A stretch of DNA of 64,000 nucleotides from Propionibacteriales bacterium. Lineage in GTDB: Bacteria; Actinomycetota; Actinomycetes; Propionibacteriales; Nocardioidaceae. The stretch covers positions 83,857 to 147,856 of the forward strand of contig JAPLCC010000053.1 of NCBI GenBank assembly GCA_026392415.1, given 5' to 3'. Under the pieces are notes generated by a model, which made no database searches, was not told the origin of the DNA, and saw only the letters and a list, made by a program, of their open reading frames with translations. Below, in pieces: positions 1-8,464 of the stretch. The position numbers were made by a program, and so were the translations under genes. The stretch's first letter is position 1, and each line of letters starts with the position of its first letter.

Positions 1-1080
1 GAGTGCCTGGTCGACCTGCTGGACGCTCAGGCCCGCGACCACGGCGATCGACTCCGTCGGCGCGGGCCTGGCCACCGGGACCGCGTCGAGCACCTGCCGC
101 GCCCCCGCCGTGAGACGGTCCCGCTCGCGCTCGGGGCCACGCTTCTCGGTGGCGAGGTGTTCGCCCGCCGTGCCGAGAAGCTCGAGGACGTCCTCGCCGC
201 TGGTGACGAGCGTTCCGGCCCCGCTGCGCAGCATCTGGTGCACTCCCTGCGACGCGATGCTCGTCAGTGGCCCGGGGGTGCCCATCAGGACCCGATGGAG
301 CCGCTCGGCCCAGTTCGCGGTGTTCAGGGCACCGCTGCGCGCCGCAGCCTCAACCACCACCGTCCCGCGAGACAGTGCGGCAATCACCCGGTTGCGGGCC
401 AGGAAGCGGATCCGAAAGGGCGAAGCTCCCGGAGGAGACTCCGAGACGACCACGTGGTGCTGGGCCAGGTGTCGCAACATCTCGCGATGGGCCGCGGGGT
501 AGACCCGGTCGGGGCCACAGGCCAGAACAGCCACCGTCGGCGCATCGGCGCTCAAGGCGCCCCGGTGCGCCGCGTAGTCGATGCCGAAGGCGGCTCCCGA
601 CACCACCGGCCGACCGGAGGCGCCCACGACGGCCGCCACATCGCCGGCCACCTGGTCGCCGTACGTCGTCGAGGCACGGGCGCCCACGACCGCCACCGAA
701 CCGTCCAGCTGGTCCAGCCGGAGCGGACCCTTCGCCCAGAGCCCGACGGGTACGCCGCCCCGCTCGTTGAGCGCACCGGCATGGGCCAGGTCGCCGAGCT
801 GGTCGGGCCACTCGTCGTCACCGGGAATGACGAACCGAACACCGACGCGCGCGGCATGGTCGAGCTCGCGTTCGGGGTCGACCTCGACGAGGCGGGCTGC
901 CGCTGCGGCGAGCGCGCCGGCGAGATCCGGGTGCTCCTGCAGGGCGCGAAGGAACGCCACTCCCCCGAGCTCCTGGGTCAGGCCCAGGCAGCGCAGGTCG
1001 CCCGGTTCGGCCACCAGACTGACCGTCGCTCGCGCCAGCCGCTCGGCGTCCGTCGGCCCGGTGCGCTTTCCGGCGCTCAT
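1..1080 (-). CDS. dprA: DNA-processing protein DprA, C-terminus cut by the window edge
   Basis: DprA binds single-stranded DNA and loads RecA during natural transformation, and is widely conserved in non-competent bacteria too. Frame is open for 360 codons from an ATG at 1080 to the window edge. A Rossmann-like core is visible: VAVVGARAST at about residues 129-138, followed by SGAAFGIDYAAHRGAL and a glycine-rich PGASPFRIRFLARNRVIAALS stretch typical of the family. The last visible residues belong to the small winged-helix C-terminal domain, so only a short tail is missing. The start codon overlaps the comM stop as ATGA, so the two are almost certainly one operon with translational coupling. 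Family assignment is firm; a role in transformation here is not shown. Confidence 0.95.
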   Translation of the reverse strand, partial: MSAGKRTGPTDAERLARATVSLVAEPGDLRCLGLTQELGGVAFLRALQEHPDLAGALAAAAARLVEVDPERELDHAARVGVRFVIPGDDEWPDQLGDLAHAGALNERGGVPVGLWAKGPLRLDQLDGSVAVVGARASTTYGDQVAGDVAAVVGASGRPVVSGAAFGIDYAAHRGALSADAPTVAVLACGPDRVYPAAHREMLRHLAQHHVVVSESPPGASPFRIRFLARNRVIAALSRGTVVVEAAARSGALNTANWAERLHRVLMGTPGPLTSIASQGVHQMLRSGAGTLVTSGEDVLELLGTAGEHLATEKRGPERERDRLTAGARQVLDAVPVARPAPTESIAVVAGLSVQQVDQAL

Positions 1081-2672
1081 CCGGCTCGCCCCGTCCGCAG
1101 GTCGAGGGCGGCCCCCGTCCGCAGGCTCAGGGCAGTCGCCACCTCATCGACGCCCGGAGTGATCTCGACACCCGCACGGACCGAGGCGAGGTCGGCAACG
1201 GTCCAGGCCAACCGGAGAACTCGGACTGCACCGCGGGCGCTCAGCCGGCCCCGATAGGTCTCCCGGTCCAGCAGTTGTTGGCCAGCTGCGGCCACGGGCC
1301 AGGTGTCCTTGAGCCGCGGACTCGGGATCTGGCTGTTCAGCCGCCAGCTGCAGCCGGCGAACCGAGCCCGCTGTCGCTCCCGGGCGGCGCCGACCCGCTC
1401 ACGGACGTCCGCCGATGTCTCGACCGGGCGGAACGGGTCGTGGCTCGACGGCGTGACGGGCTGGACATGACGCAGGATGTCGATCCGGTCGGCGACCGGC
1501 CCGGACAGACGGGCCTGGTAGGACCGGCGGAGGTGAGCCGCACACGTGCAGTGGTTGGAGCGAGCGGTGGCGGACCAGTTGCCGCACGGGCAGGGGTTGC
1601 TGGCCAGGACGAGCATCCCGCCTGCGGGGAGCGAGACCGATTCGTCGCGACGGGCGATGGTGATGTCGCCGCTCTCCAGCGGCTGGCGGAGGGCGTCGAT
1701 CAGGTCGGACCTGAACAGGGGGAACTCATCCATGAAGAGGACCCCGCAGTGCGCCCGGCTGATCGCGCCCGGCTGGACCCGGCCCTGCCCACCGCCGATC
1801 ACGCTCGCCTTGCTCGCGTCGTGGTGCGGGGCGGCGAAGGGCGGGCGGACGACCATGCCCTGTGCCGGGTCGAGGACGCCGGCAAGCGAGTGCAGCGCGG
1901 TGAGCTCGAGCGACTCCTCGGCCGTCAGGTCCGGCAGGATCGTCGGAATGCGTTCGGCGAGGCTGGTCTTCCCGCAGCCCTTGGCGCCCGACAGGAGCAG
2001 CGCGTGTCCGCCGGCCGCAGCGACCTCGGCGGCGTACTTCTCATCGACCATCCCGCGCAGGTCGGCGAGGTCGAGCTCGTCGAGCCGCTCGTCACCGCGC
2101 CAGGTGAGCAGCCGGGTGCCCGACGACTCTGCGACCGGTGGGGCGTCGGGCGGTATCTCCCCGCGCACCGACGCGACGACCTGCGCCAGCGACCGGAGAC
2201 CGAGCACGTCGACATCGGGCACCATGGCCGCTTCCTCGGCCTGGGGCTCGGGCACGTACAGCCTGCGGACACCACGGGCGGCGGCAGCCAGCGTCATCGG
2301 CAGTACGCCGACGGCGGGTCGGAGTCCCCCGGCCAGCGTGAGCTCACCGATGAACGCCGTACCCGCGATGTCCTGCGGCTCGACCTGTCCCGACGCCCCC
2401 AGGACGGTGAGCGCCATCGCGAGATCGAACTGGGTGCCGGACTTGGGGATGTCGGCCGGCGAGAGCAGGATCGTGGTCCGCTTCGAAGCCGGCCACTCGA
2501 AGTCGCTGTTGATGATCGCCATCCGCACCCGGTCCAGACCTTCCCGGAGCGACGCCCCGGCCCGGCCGACGACGCTGATGCCTGCCTGACCCGTCGAGAC
2601 GTCGGCCTGCACGTCGACCAGATGCCCCAGCGCTCCGTCGAGGGCCACGCAGTGGGCGGTCGCGAAGGGCAT
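1077..2672 (-). CDS. comM: YifB/ComM family Mg-chelatase-like AAA ATPase
   Basis: ComM is a hexameric AAA+ helicase that promotes branch migration during integration of transforming DNA. The 531-residue protein starts MPFATAHCVALDG, which fits the family N-terminus; further upstream the frame has no family resemblance. Residues 1-170 form the ChlI/Lon-like N-terminal domain. A Walker A motif GAKGCGKTS lies near 229-237, and the Mg-chelatase core contains GVLFMDEFPLF (Walker B) and NPCPCG. It sits between yraN (1-base overlap, TGATG) and dprA (ATGA overlap), the standard yraN-comM-dprA order of actinobacteria. Confidence 0.95.
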   Translation of the reverse strand: MPFATAHCVALDGALGHLVDVQADVSTGQAGISVVGRAGASLREGLDRVRMAIINSDFEWPASKRTTILLSPADIPKSGTQFDLAMALTVLGASGQVEPQDIAGTAFIGELTLAGGLRPAVGVLPMTLAAAARGVRRLYVPEPQAEEAAMVPDVDVLGLRSLAQVVASVRGEIPPDAPPVAESSGTRLLTWRGDERLDELDLADLRGMVDEKYAAEVAAAGGHALLLSGAKGCGKTSLAERIPTILPDLTAEESLELTALHSLAGVLDPAQGMVVRPPFAAPHHDASKASVIGGGQGRVQPGAISRAHCGVLFMDEFPLFRSDLIDALRQPLESGDITIARRDESVSLPAGGMLVLASNPCPCGNWSATARSNHCTCAAHLRRSYQARLSGPVADRIDILRHVQPVTPSSHDPFRPVETSADVRERVGAARERQRARFAGCSWRLNSQIPSPRLKDTWPVAAAGQQLLDRETYRGRLSARGAVRVLRLAWTVADLASVRAGVEITPGVDEVATALSLRTGAALDLRTGRAG

Positions 2673-3058
2673 CAGAACAGCCCCGGAACGTGCTCGACCC
2701 GGGCCGGTCCCCGACGCGGACGCATGACGGCGACGAGATCGACGCGGATGCCGGCCGGGCGGATGCGGCGCTCCTCGGCCCAACGCTCCCCCAGTCGCTT
2801 GAGCCGCGCCAGCTTGGCGTCGGTGATCGCCTCGTGAGGTGTGCCCGCGACGAGGCTGGTGCGGGTCTTCACCTCGCACACCACCAGCGTGGTGCCCTCA
2901 CGCAGGAGGATGTCGACCTCGCCGTCGGCGCAGCTCCAGTTGCGCTCGAGCACGGTCATCCCGAGTCCGATCAGGTGGCGGGTGGCCACGTCCTCGCCAT
3001 AGGCGCCGATGGCCTGTCGTGCGGGGCCGGTGGTCCCGGTCGTCGTGTGGCTGCTCAT
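2672..3058 (-). CDS. yraN: YraN family endonuclease-like protein
   Basis: YraN (UPF0102) has a restriction-endonuclease-like fold of the PD-(D/E)XK type; its biological role is not settled. The 128-residue protein starts at ATG 3058 (MSSHTTTG). It shows the family signature GEVDILLREGTTLVVCEVKTR, where the aspartate and the E-x-K form the expected metal site, preceded by GAYGEDVATRHL. The frame stays open upstream to 3130, but that part overlaps a palindrome and is unlike the family. The stop overlaps the comM start by one base. Confidence 0.92.
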   Translation of the reverse strand: MSSHTTTGTTGPARQAIGAYGEDVATRHLIGLGMTVLERNWSCADGEVDILLREGTTLVVCEVKTRTSLVAGTPHEAITDAKLARLKRLGERWAEERRIRPAGIRVDLVAVMRPRRGPARVEHVPGLF

Positions 3059-3105
3059 GGGTCCAGCGTCGAGGAACACCCCGACCACCCGGCAGTACGA
3101 CGACA

Positions 3106-3169
3106 CAACCCTGTGGGTGACCGCGGTCATCCACAGGGTTGGTGTCCGTTGGTGGCCACCTCAGTGGCC
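3106..3169. terminator. Perfect palindrome plus small hairpin between the tad module and yraN
   Basis: An 11-base arm CAACCCTGTGG (3106-3116) pairs perfectly with CCACAGGGTTG (3131-3141); the 14 bases between contain the self-palindrome TGACCGCGGTCA. A second hairpin follows at 3154-3169, GGCCAC with loop CTCA and GTGGCC. They lie between the tadG stop (3184) and the yraN start (3058), both on the minus strand. Termination of the tad transcript is the simplest reading, though no T-tract follows. A protein-binding operator is the alternative. Confidence 0.55.
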
Positions 3170-3183
3170 GATGGGGCCCAGCG

Positions 3184-4953
3184 TCAGCCGACCAGCTTCA
3201 CGTCACCGCAACTGGGCGTGGGGAGCGCGAAGACGTCCGCGCCGCCCAGCTGGACGCCGAGCAGCTCCGTCAACGGGCCGATCAGCGCGGCCTGCAGCTG
3301 CGTGATGATCGGGGACAGCGAACTGGTGAGCGAGCTCAGGATCGGATTGAGGACGGTGCTGTAGAGCGCATCGGCCGACAGGACTGCCCTGGTCTGCGGT
3401 CCGCCGAGCAACGGCTGGTAGGTGATCGTCATGTTGGTCGTGCCCGTGGTGTTCGACGAGACCGGACCGAGGATGACGCCGCTGCCGCTGCCGAACGGGG
3501 TGGAGTAGCCGCCGGGCACCGGGATGGTCACCGTCTTCGTGTAGGTCGAGGCCGGCGGTGCAGTGGCCGACGTGGCGAGGGTCGCGTCCAGGTTGATCCG
3601 GGGTGGGCTCAGCAGGCTGCCGAGGCCCAGCACGCTCAGCAACTGACCGAGCAGACCACCACTGCCCAGGAGCGGAACGGTGATCGCGGCGTGCACACCG
3701 GTCGACGCGCTGACCTGCACCGAACCCACGACCGAGGAGGCCAGCGAGATGGTGACGCTCTCGGGGCCGCTGGCGTTGCAGGTGACCTTGGTGAGCTCGG
3801 CAATGGCCTTGCCCAGGTCGAGGTCGAGGATCACGGTGGTGGGATCGAGCGTGACGTCGACGGCCGCCAGGCCGAGGATCGACACGTTCTGGTGGCGGGC
3901 CGGAATGGTCGCCGTGACCCGCAGCCGGATCTGGGCGGTCTCGGTCGTGGTGCCCTTGCGACCACACTTGGGCGGCGGGAACTCGATCACCGTCAGTGAC
4001 GTCGTCGTGCTTGCGACGCCCGGCAGGGTGATGCCCAGGTTGGGGACGTTGACCGCGTGGCCCTCGTTGGCGATGAACGCGGCACCGGTGACGATGTCGA
4101 GCACGTTCAACGACGTACCCAACGCTGCCGAGGGGGTGGCTCCGGCGTCCAGGAGGTCGCCGATCGCGATGTGCGGGGTGCCCGCGGCAACGTTGATCGA
4201 CCGCAGCAGGTTGGCCTGCGCGAGCTTGCCCTGGGAGTCGAGAACCTTCGCCGTGGCGATGAAGAGCTCGCCCGCACTGAGGTTGTCGAGCTCGAGCAGC
4301 TCGTCGACCGTGCCCACACCCAGGCCGCCGAGGTTCACCAGGTCCAGGAGGGAGACATTGGCGTTCGCAAGCCCTTGGTAGGAGACCGCGTTCAGGTTGA
4401 CGCTGCTGCCGAGCAGCGAGTTGAGGATCGGGTTCAGCAGCGCACTCTGGGACGAGTCCAGCGACGCGATGAAGGAGCCGATCCGGAAACAGGCGTTCTC
4501 GTCCGCCGTCGCGACAGCGGTCCGGTTGGCATCGCCCTTGGCGATGCCTGTGACTCCCCCGAAGGCGAAGCCCACCCCTGACTCTGCCGTCACCTTGACG
4601 GCGCTCGGGACGGCGCCGCTGGCGATCGACTCGAAGACTCCGGAACCGTTGAGCTGACCCAGCTCCCACGTCAGATCCGGCACGTCGCCGTAGGTCGCGT
4701 CGTTGCGCTGGACGCTCAGCACCTTCGCGCTCTCGATGTCCCCCGAACTGATCAGCGCCGACTTCGTGCGGCCATCGAGGTGACGGGCCAGGTCGAGGGC
4801 CACGACATCGGCGATCGCCTGCATGTCGCGGCGTACGACGCGCTGCTGCCCGAGGTCCACGGCGAACGCGGCCGAGAAGACCAGGACCGCGCTCATCACG
4901 ACGGCCACCAGAACGGCGGTGACGCCGCGCTGGTCGAGTTGACGCCTGCGCAT
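3184..4953 (-). CDS. TadG-like protein with N-terminal membrane anchor (paralogue 1)
   Basis: Putative Flp-pilus assembly TadE/G-like protein of 589 residues. After MRRRQLDQRG comes one hydrophobic helix (about residues 11-32), then DLGQQRVVRRDMQAIADVVALDLAR, the classic TadG N-terminus that tethers the protein to the membrane with the bulk outside. The rest is Ser/Thr/Gly-rich and repetitive and has no von Willebrand A domain that I can see. It is paralogous to 5561-7321: both share an ACFR(I/L)G motif, YQGLANA(N/D), and a GADVFA ending followed by a cysteine. It follows TadE by one base and is last in the module. Function of the long exoplasmic part is unknown. Confidence 0.8.
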   Translation of the reverse strand: MRRRQLDQRGVTAVLVAVVMSAVLVFSAAFAVDLGQQRVVRRDMQAIADVVALDLARHLDGRTKSALISSGDIESAKVLSVQRNDATYGDVPDLTWELGQLNGSGVFESIASGAVPSAVKVTAESGVGFAFGGVTGIAKGDANRTAVATADENACFRIGSFIASLDSSQSALLNPILNSLLGSSVNLNAVSYQGLANANVSLLDLVNLGGLGVGTVDELLELDNLSAGELFIATAKVLDSQGKLAQANLLRSINVAAGTPHIAIGDLLDAGATPSAALGTSLNVLDIVTGAAFIANEGHAVNVPNLGITLPGVASTTTSLTVIEFPPPKCGRKGTTTETAQIRLRVTATIPARHQNVSILGLAAVDVTLDPTTVILDLDLGKAIAELTKVTCNASGPESVTISLASSVVGSVQVSASTGVHAAITVPLLGSGGLLGQLLSVLGLGSLLSPPRINLDATLATSATAPPASTYTKTVTIPVPGGYSTPFGSGSGVILGPVSSNTTGTTNMTITYQPLLGGPQTRAVLSADALYSTVLNPILSSLTSSLSPIITQLQAALIGPLTELLGVQLGGADVFALPTPSCGDVKLVG

Positions 4954-4954
4954 G

Positions 4955-5404
4955 TCAGCTCACCCTTGCGACAGCGGTGTAGGTCAGATTGTCCGGGAGC
5001 ACGATGCCGAAGCCCGCGATGATGGCGTCGTACTGGATGTCCACCTTGACGGTGGCGCACTGCTTGGTGGGCTCACCAGCGCAGGCCGCAATCGTGACGT
5101 TGCACTGACCGGCACCGGCACCCCAGCCGGTGCACTCCTGGTCCTGCGCATCGAGCGCACCACCGACGGCTTCCTTGGCTGCGGCGATCTTCGCGGCGTT
5201 GCTGCCGGGGTTGACCGCAGCGGCGCGGGCGCCCTCGGAGGCCGCCTGGCTGACCGACTGGCGCACGCTGAGCATGTCGCCGTAATTGATGATCCCGAAC
5301 ACCAGGATGAGGAGGATCGGGAGGATCAGTGCGAACTCGACCGCGGCCGCTCCTCGGGCATCACGATGCGCGTCAGCGCACTTCCTGAGCACACAACGCC
5401 TCAT
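4955..5404 (-). CDS. TadE family pilus-assembly protein
   Basis: A 149-residue minor-pilin-like protein. The signature RGAAAVEFALILPILLILVFGIINYGD (about residues 17-43) combines the conserved Glu of the prepilin-like motif with a single transmembrane helix. Four to six cysteines follow in the exported part (CTG, CNV, CAG, CAT), probably disulfide bonded. ATG 5404 (MRRCVLRKC) is preferred because the upstream extension lacks family features. It lies between two TadG-like genes; no TadA ATPase, TadBC platform or prepilin peptidase is in this window, so the export machinery must be encoded elsewhere. Confidence 0.85.
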   Translation of the reverse strand: MRRCVLRKCADAHRDARGAAAVEFALILPILLILVFGIINYGDMLSVRQSVSQAASEGARAAAVNPGSNAAKIAAAKEAVGGALDAQDQECTGWGAGAGQCNVTIAACAGEPTKQCATVKVDIQYDAIIAGFGIVLPDNLTYTAVARVS

Positions 5405-5560
5405 CGGCCGGCCTCCCCGCCATCGCTCCCATGCCGCCCCCGAATGGCGTTGGATCTCACAGTAATCGTCATCACTACAACGACGGAACCGATCCTGGGT
5501 CATTCTGCCCGGTCGAGCGATGTGGCGTAGTCCGTTCGAACTATTGGGTTCGAGGGCCAT

Positions 5561-7321
5561 TCACCCAGACAGACGAGGCCGCCCACAGGTGGCTCCGACG
5601 GCGAAGACGTCGGCACCGCCCAGACGCAGTCCGATCATGCGGGCGACCGGTCCGATGAACATCGTGTTGATGTTGTTGACCAACGGCGTCAACGTCTTCT
5701 CGACGAACCCGTGGCCGGCCGTGACGAGCTCGTGGGCGATCAGGTTCGTCACCGACGTGACGGCGGCCAGGTTGGCGGACTTGCCGCCGATCTTCACCGA
5801 CGTGACCGTCGGGGTGAGCGTGGCCATGCTGAGGGTGACCGCTCCACCGCTCGTCACCGGCGTGACGTCGTTCGGTGGCACCGACAACGCGGCGGTGCTG
5901 GTCGAGGCATTCAGCTGGGTCCCCACAGTGAGGGTGATCGCCACCTCGAGCGACAGCTTGTTGCCCAGCAGCAAGATGTTGCCGAGCAGGTTCGTGATCA
6001 CTGATGTGAGCCCCAGCCCGATCAGGTCGGTGAGCTTCACGTCGGCGCTGACGGTCACGTTCGCGTTGAGCTTGTACGACGCCAGGGCGCTCGCGACGCG
6101 GACGCTGAATGTCGTCGGGTCTCCCACCGTGTTGGCGCCACAGTGCACCGGGGGCGGCGAGATGAGCGCACCGGTGCCGCTGCCACCCTCGATCTCGAGG
6201 AACCCGGCTCCCTTGGGGGTCTGCAGGGTGCCCAGGCCCGGAGGGCTGATGCTGGGCAGGTTGGTGAAGTCGATGCCGAGCGTTCCGTCCAGTTGTGCCG
6301 TGTCCGCGACGGCTCCCGGCGAGTTGGGGACGCCACAGGCGAGCTCCGCAGCCGAGATCAGGTAGATCGCGCCGGTGAACTGCCATCCGACACCCGGCAC
6401 GCCGCCCTGGATGTTGGGGACGCCGACGAAGTACTGCCCGTCCGACAGGCGGGCCGAACCGATCAGGTCGAGCACGCTCAGGCCGACCTCGAGGGCGGCC
6501 TTGTCGGTCGGCGAGACGTGCAGGACGTTGGCGAGGTTGATCATCCCGACCGTGGTGGTGGTCTGGGACTTGATCAGCTTGTCGAGGGCGGCGAGGGCCA
6601 CGGTGTTGGTCCCGTTGCCCTCCTGGGTGAGCGCCGAGAACATGACCGCGAGCAGGTCGCTGTAACGGACCTGCCCCTGCAGGAGGGCTTCGGGGCTGCC
6701 GATCGTCGGGTTGGCCGTCAACTGCGAGAGACGCAGGTCAGCATTGGCGAGGCCCTGGTAGGCGACGAGGTCGAGGTTCACGCCGAACAGATCGTTGAGC
6801 GGGCCCAGCACGGTGCTGTCGCCGGAGCGGACGGCCGCCACGAACGTCCCGAGCCGGAAGCACGCCGTCGACGAGCTCTCGGCGGCTGCGGAGCGCGTCG
6901 CCGCTCCGCGGTCCTCCCCCGTGATGCCGGCGAAGGCGAAGGGCACCTCGGTCCGCGCAATGACCCGGACAGCCGTAGGAACGCCGGACGTGATGGCGCT
7001 GAACCCGCTGGAGCCGATGTTGCCCAGCTCGTAGTCGATCTCGGCGTCCTCCGGTCCGATGACGTTGGCGTTGCGCGCAAGGCTCTCCACAGCGGCCGCG
7101 TCGAGGACGGGACGGAGCTGGGCGACGGTCCGGCCGTCGAGCTGGCGCGCCAGGTCCAGCGCAACCAGGTCGGCCACCACCTGTGCGTCGACACGAGCCA
7201 CCCGCTGCATGCCGAGGTCGACCACGAATGCGCCGCTGGTCATCAACAGGGACAGGAACACCACGGCGAACATCAGGGCAGCGCCACGCTGGTCCCGTTG
7301 GCGACCAACCCACAGTCCCAT
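5561..7321 (-). CDS. TadG-like protein with N-terminal membrane anchor (paralogue 2)
   Basis: 586 residues, first gene of the three-gene module. The start ATG at 7321 has a good Shine-Dalgarno sequence (GGGAGG, 6 bases upstream). The N-terminus MGLWVGRQRDQRGAALMF leads into one hydrophobic helix and then DLGMQRVARVDAQVVADLVALDLARQLDGRT, nearly collinear with the other paralogue (VALDLARHLDGRT). Shared landmarks along the full length suggest tandem duplication around tadE. The body is rich in Ser, Thr and small residues, like other secreted TadG-type proteins. A 156-base gap separates it from tadE. Confidence 0.8.
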   Translation of the reverse strand: MGLWVGRQRDQRGAALMFAVVFLSLLMTSGAFVVDLGMQRVARVDAQVVADLVALDLARQLDGRTVAQLRPVLDAAAVESLARNANVIGPEDAEIDYELGNIGSSGFSAITSGVPTAVRVIARTEVPFAFAGITGEDRGAATRSAAAESSSTACFRLGTFVAAVRSGDSTVLGPLNDLFGVNLDLVAYQGLANADLRLSQLTANPTIGSPEALLQGQVRYSDLLAVMFSALTQEGNGTNTVALAALDKLIKSQTTTTVGMINLANVLHVSPTDKAALEVGLSVLDLIGSARLSDGQYFVGVPNIQGGVPGVGWQFTGAIYLISAAELACGVPNSPGAVADTAQLDGTLGIDFTNLPSISPPGLGTLQTPKGAGFLEIEGGSGTGALISPPPVHCGANTVGDPTTFSVRVASALASYKLNANVTVSADVKLTDLIGLGLTSVITNLLGNILLLGNKLSLEVAITLTVGTQLNASTSTAALSVPPNDVTPVTSGGAVTLSMATLTPTVTSVKIGGKSANLAAVTSVTNLIAHELVTAGHGFVEKTLTPLVNNINTMFIGPVARMIGLRLGGADVFAVGATCGRPRLSG

Positions 7322-7435
7322 TGGTGCCTCCCAGTGCCCGACCGATCAGCGCAGCACTGCGCTGCCCTTATCAGGCAGGTTCGGCCCGGGTGGGTGTCCG
7401 GTCCAGTGTCGGGACCGAATTCAGGACAAGGTCCC

Positions 7436-7756
7436 TTACGGCTTGGGCGGGAGCTTCGGGAGCTCGATGTCGGACGTCGCGAGCTCCTCGACGTTGACGT
7501 CCTTGAAGGTGAGCACCTTGACGTTCTTCGCGAACCGGGCCGGGCGGTACATGTCCCACACCCACGCGTCGGCGATGGTCACCTCGAAGAAGACGTCGCC
7601 GCCCTCGGACCGGGCCTTCACGTCGACGGTGTTGCAGAGGTAGAACCGGCGGTCCGTCTCGACGACGTACTTGAAGATGCCGACGACGTCGCGGTACTCC
7701 CGGTAGAGGTTCAGTTCCTGCTCGGTTTCGTACTTCTCGAGCTCCTCGGCACTCAC
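7436..7756 (-). CDS. DUF2469 family protein
   Basis: A 106-residue protein of a family confined to actinobacteria, function unknown. It shows the conserved blocks ELEKYETEQELNLYREYRDV, RRFYLCNTVDV and DAWVWDMYRPARF. The start is GTG 7756 (VSAEELEKYE), where family alignment begins. It sits 10 bases downstream of rnhB, its usual neighbour. A short hairpin (GGGACC 7411-7416 with GGTCCC 7430-7435) directly follows the stop and could end the lepB-rnhB-DUF2469 transcript before the tad module. Confidence 0.93.
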   Translation of the reverse strand: MSAEELEKYETEQELNLYREYRDVVGIFKYVVETDRRFYLCNTVDVKARSEGGDVFFEVTIADAWVWDMYRPARFAKNVKVLTFKDVNVEELATSDIELPKLPPKP

Positions 7757-7766
7757 GTCGCCGACT

Positions 7767-8453
7767 CTAGCCGTCCGACGGTGCCAGGTCCGGCAGTGGC
7801 TCGAGTCCGGCCGCGCGCCGTACGTTGACGAAGCGCATGCGGTGCACCGGCGAGGGACCGTGCTCCTCGAGTGCGGCCGTGTGGGTCGGCGTGATGTAAC
7901 CCTTGTGGGTCCGGAAGTCGTACGACGGCCACTGCTCGTCGAGGTCGACCATGAGCCGGTCTCGGGTGACCTTCGCCAGCACGGACGCGGCCGCAACGCA
8001 GGCCGCCACCCGGTCTCCCTTCCAGACGGCCAGCCCCGGCGCACCGAGCCCGTCGACCGGGAACCCGTCGGTCAGCACGTACGACGGCGGCACGGCCAGC
8101 TTCGCGACGGCCCGCCGCAGCGCCTCGATGTTGGCCACGTGCATGCCCAGGCGGTCGCACTCCTCGTGGGAGATCACCACCACCGACCAGGCAAGCGCCC
8201 GCTTCACGATGTGGTCGTAGCAGCGCTCTCGCGCGGCGGCCGTGAGCAGCTTGGAGTCGGCAAGGCCAGGAATCACGCCCGCCCTGCCGGCCGGCAGGAC
8301 CGCCGCGCCCGCCACCAGCGGCCCCGCACAGGCGCCGCGTCCGGCCTCGTCGACGCCGGCGATCGGCTCGAGCCCGTGGCGCCGCAGCGCCCGCTCGTAG
8401 CCGTAGATGCCGGCGTCGCGTCGTACGGTCGCTCCGGTGGGCAGCCTGGACAT
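7767..8453 (-). CDS. rnhB: Ribonuclease HII
   Basis: RNase HII cuts RNA in RNA-DNA hybrids, including single ribonucleotides incorporated into DNA. The 228-residue protein carries the defining motif GVDEAGRGACAGPL (DEAGRG with the first two catalytic acids), ADSKLL, and VAAASVLAKVTRD. The start is ATG 8453 (MSRLPTG); the frame continues upstream but runs through lepB. It lies 11 bases downstream of lepB and 10 upstream of DUF2469, consistent with one transcript. Confidence 0.95.
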   Translation of the reverse strand: MSRLPTGATVRRDAGIYGYERALRRHGLEPIAGVDEAGRGACAGPLVAGAAVLPAGRAGVIPGLADSKLLTAAARERCYDHIVKRALAWSVVVISHEECDRLGMHVANIEALRRAVAKLAVPPSYVLTDGFPVDGLGAPGLAVWKGDRVAACVAAASVLAKVTRDRLMVDLDEQWPSYDFRTHKGYITPTHTAALEEHGPSPVHRMRFVNVRRAAGLEPLPDLAPSDG

Positions 8454-8464
8454 GGGGCCCCAGC

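Noticed and set aside
3110..3140. DnaA-box-like TCATCCACA in the 3106 palindrome
   Set aside because: A single 8-of-9 match, no cluster of boxes, and no dnaA, dnaN or gyr genes nearby. Not an origin.
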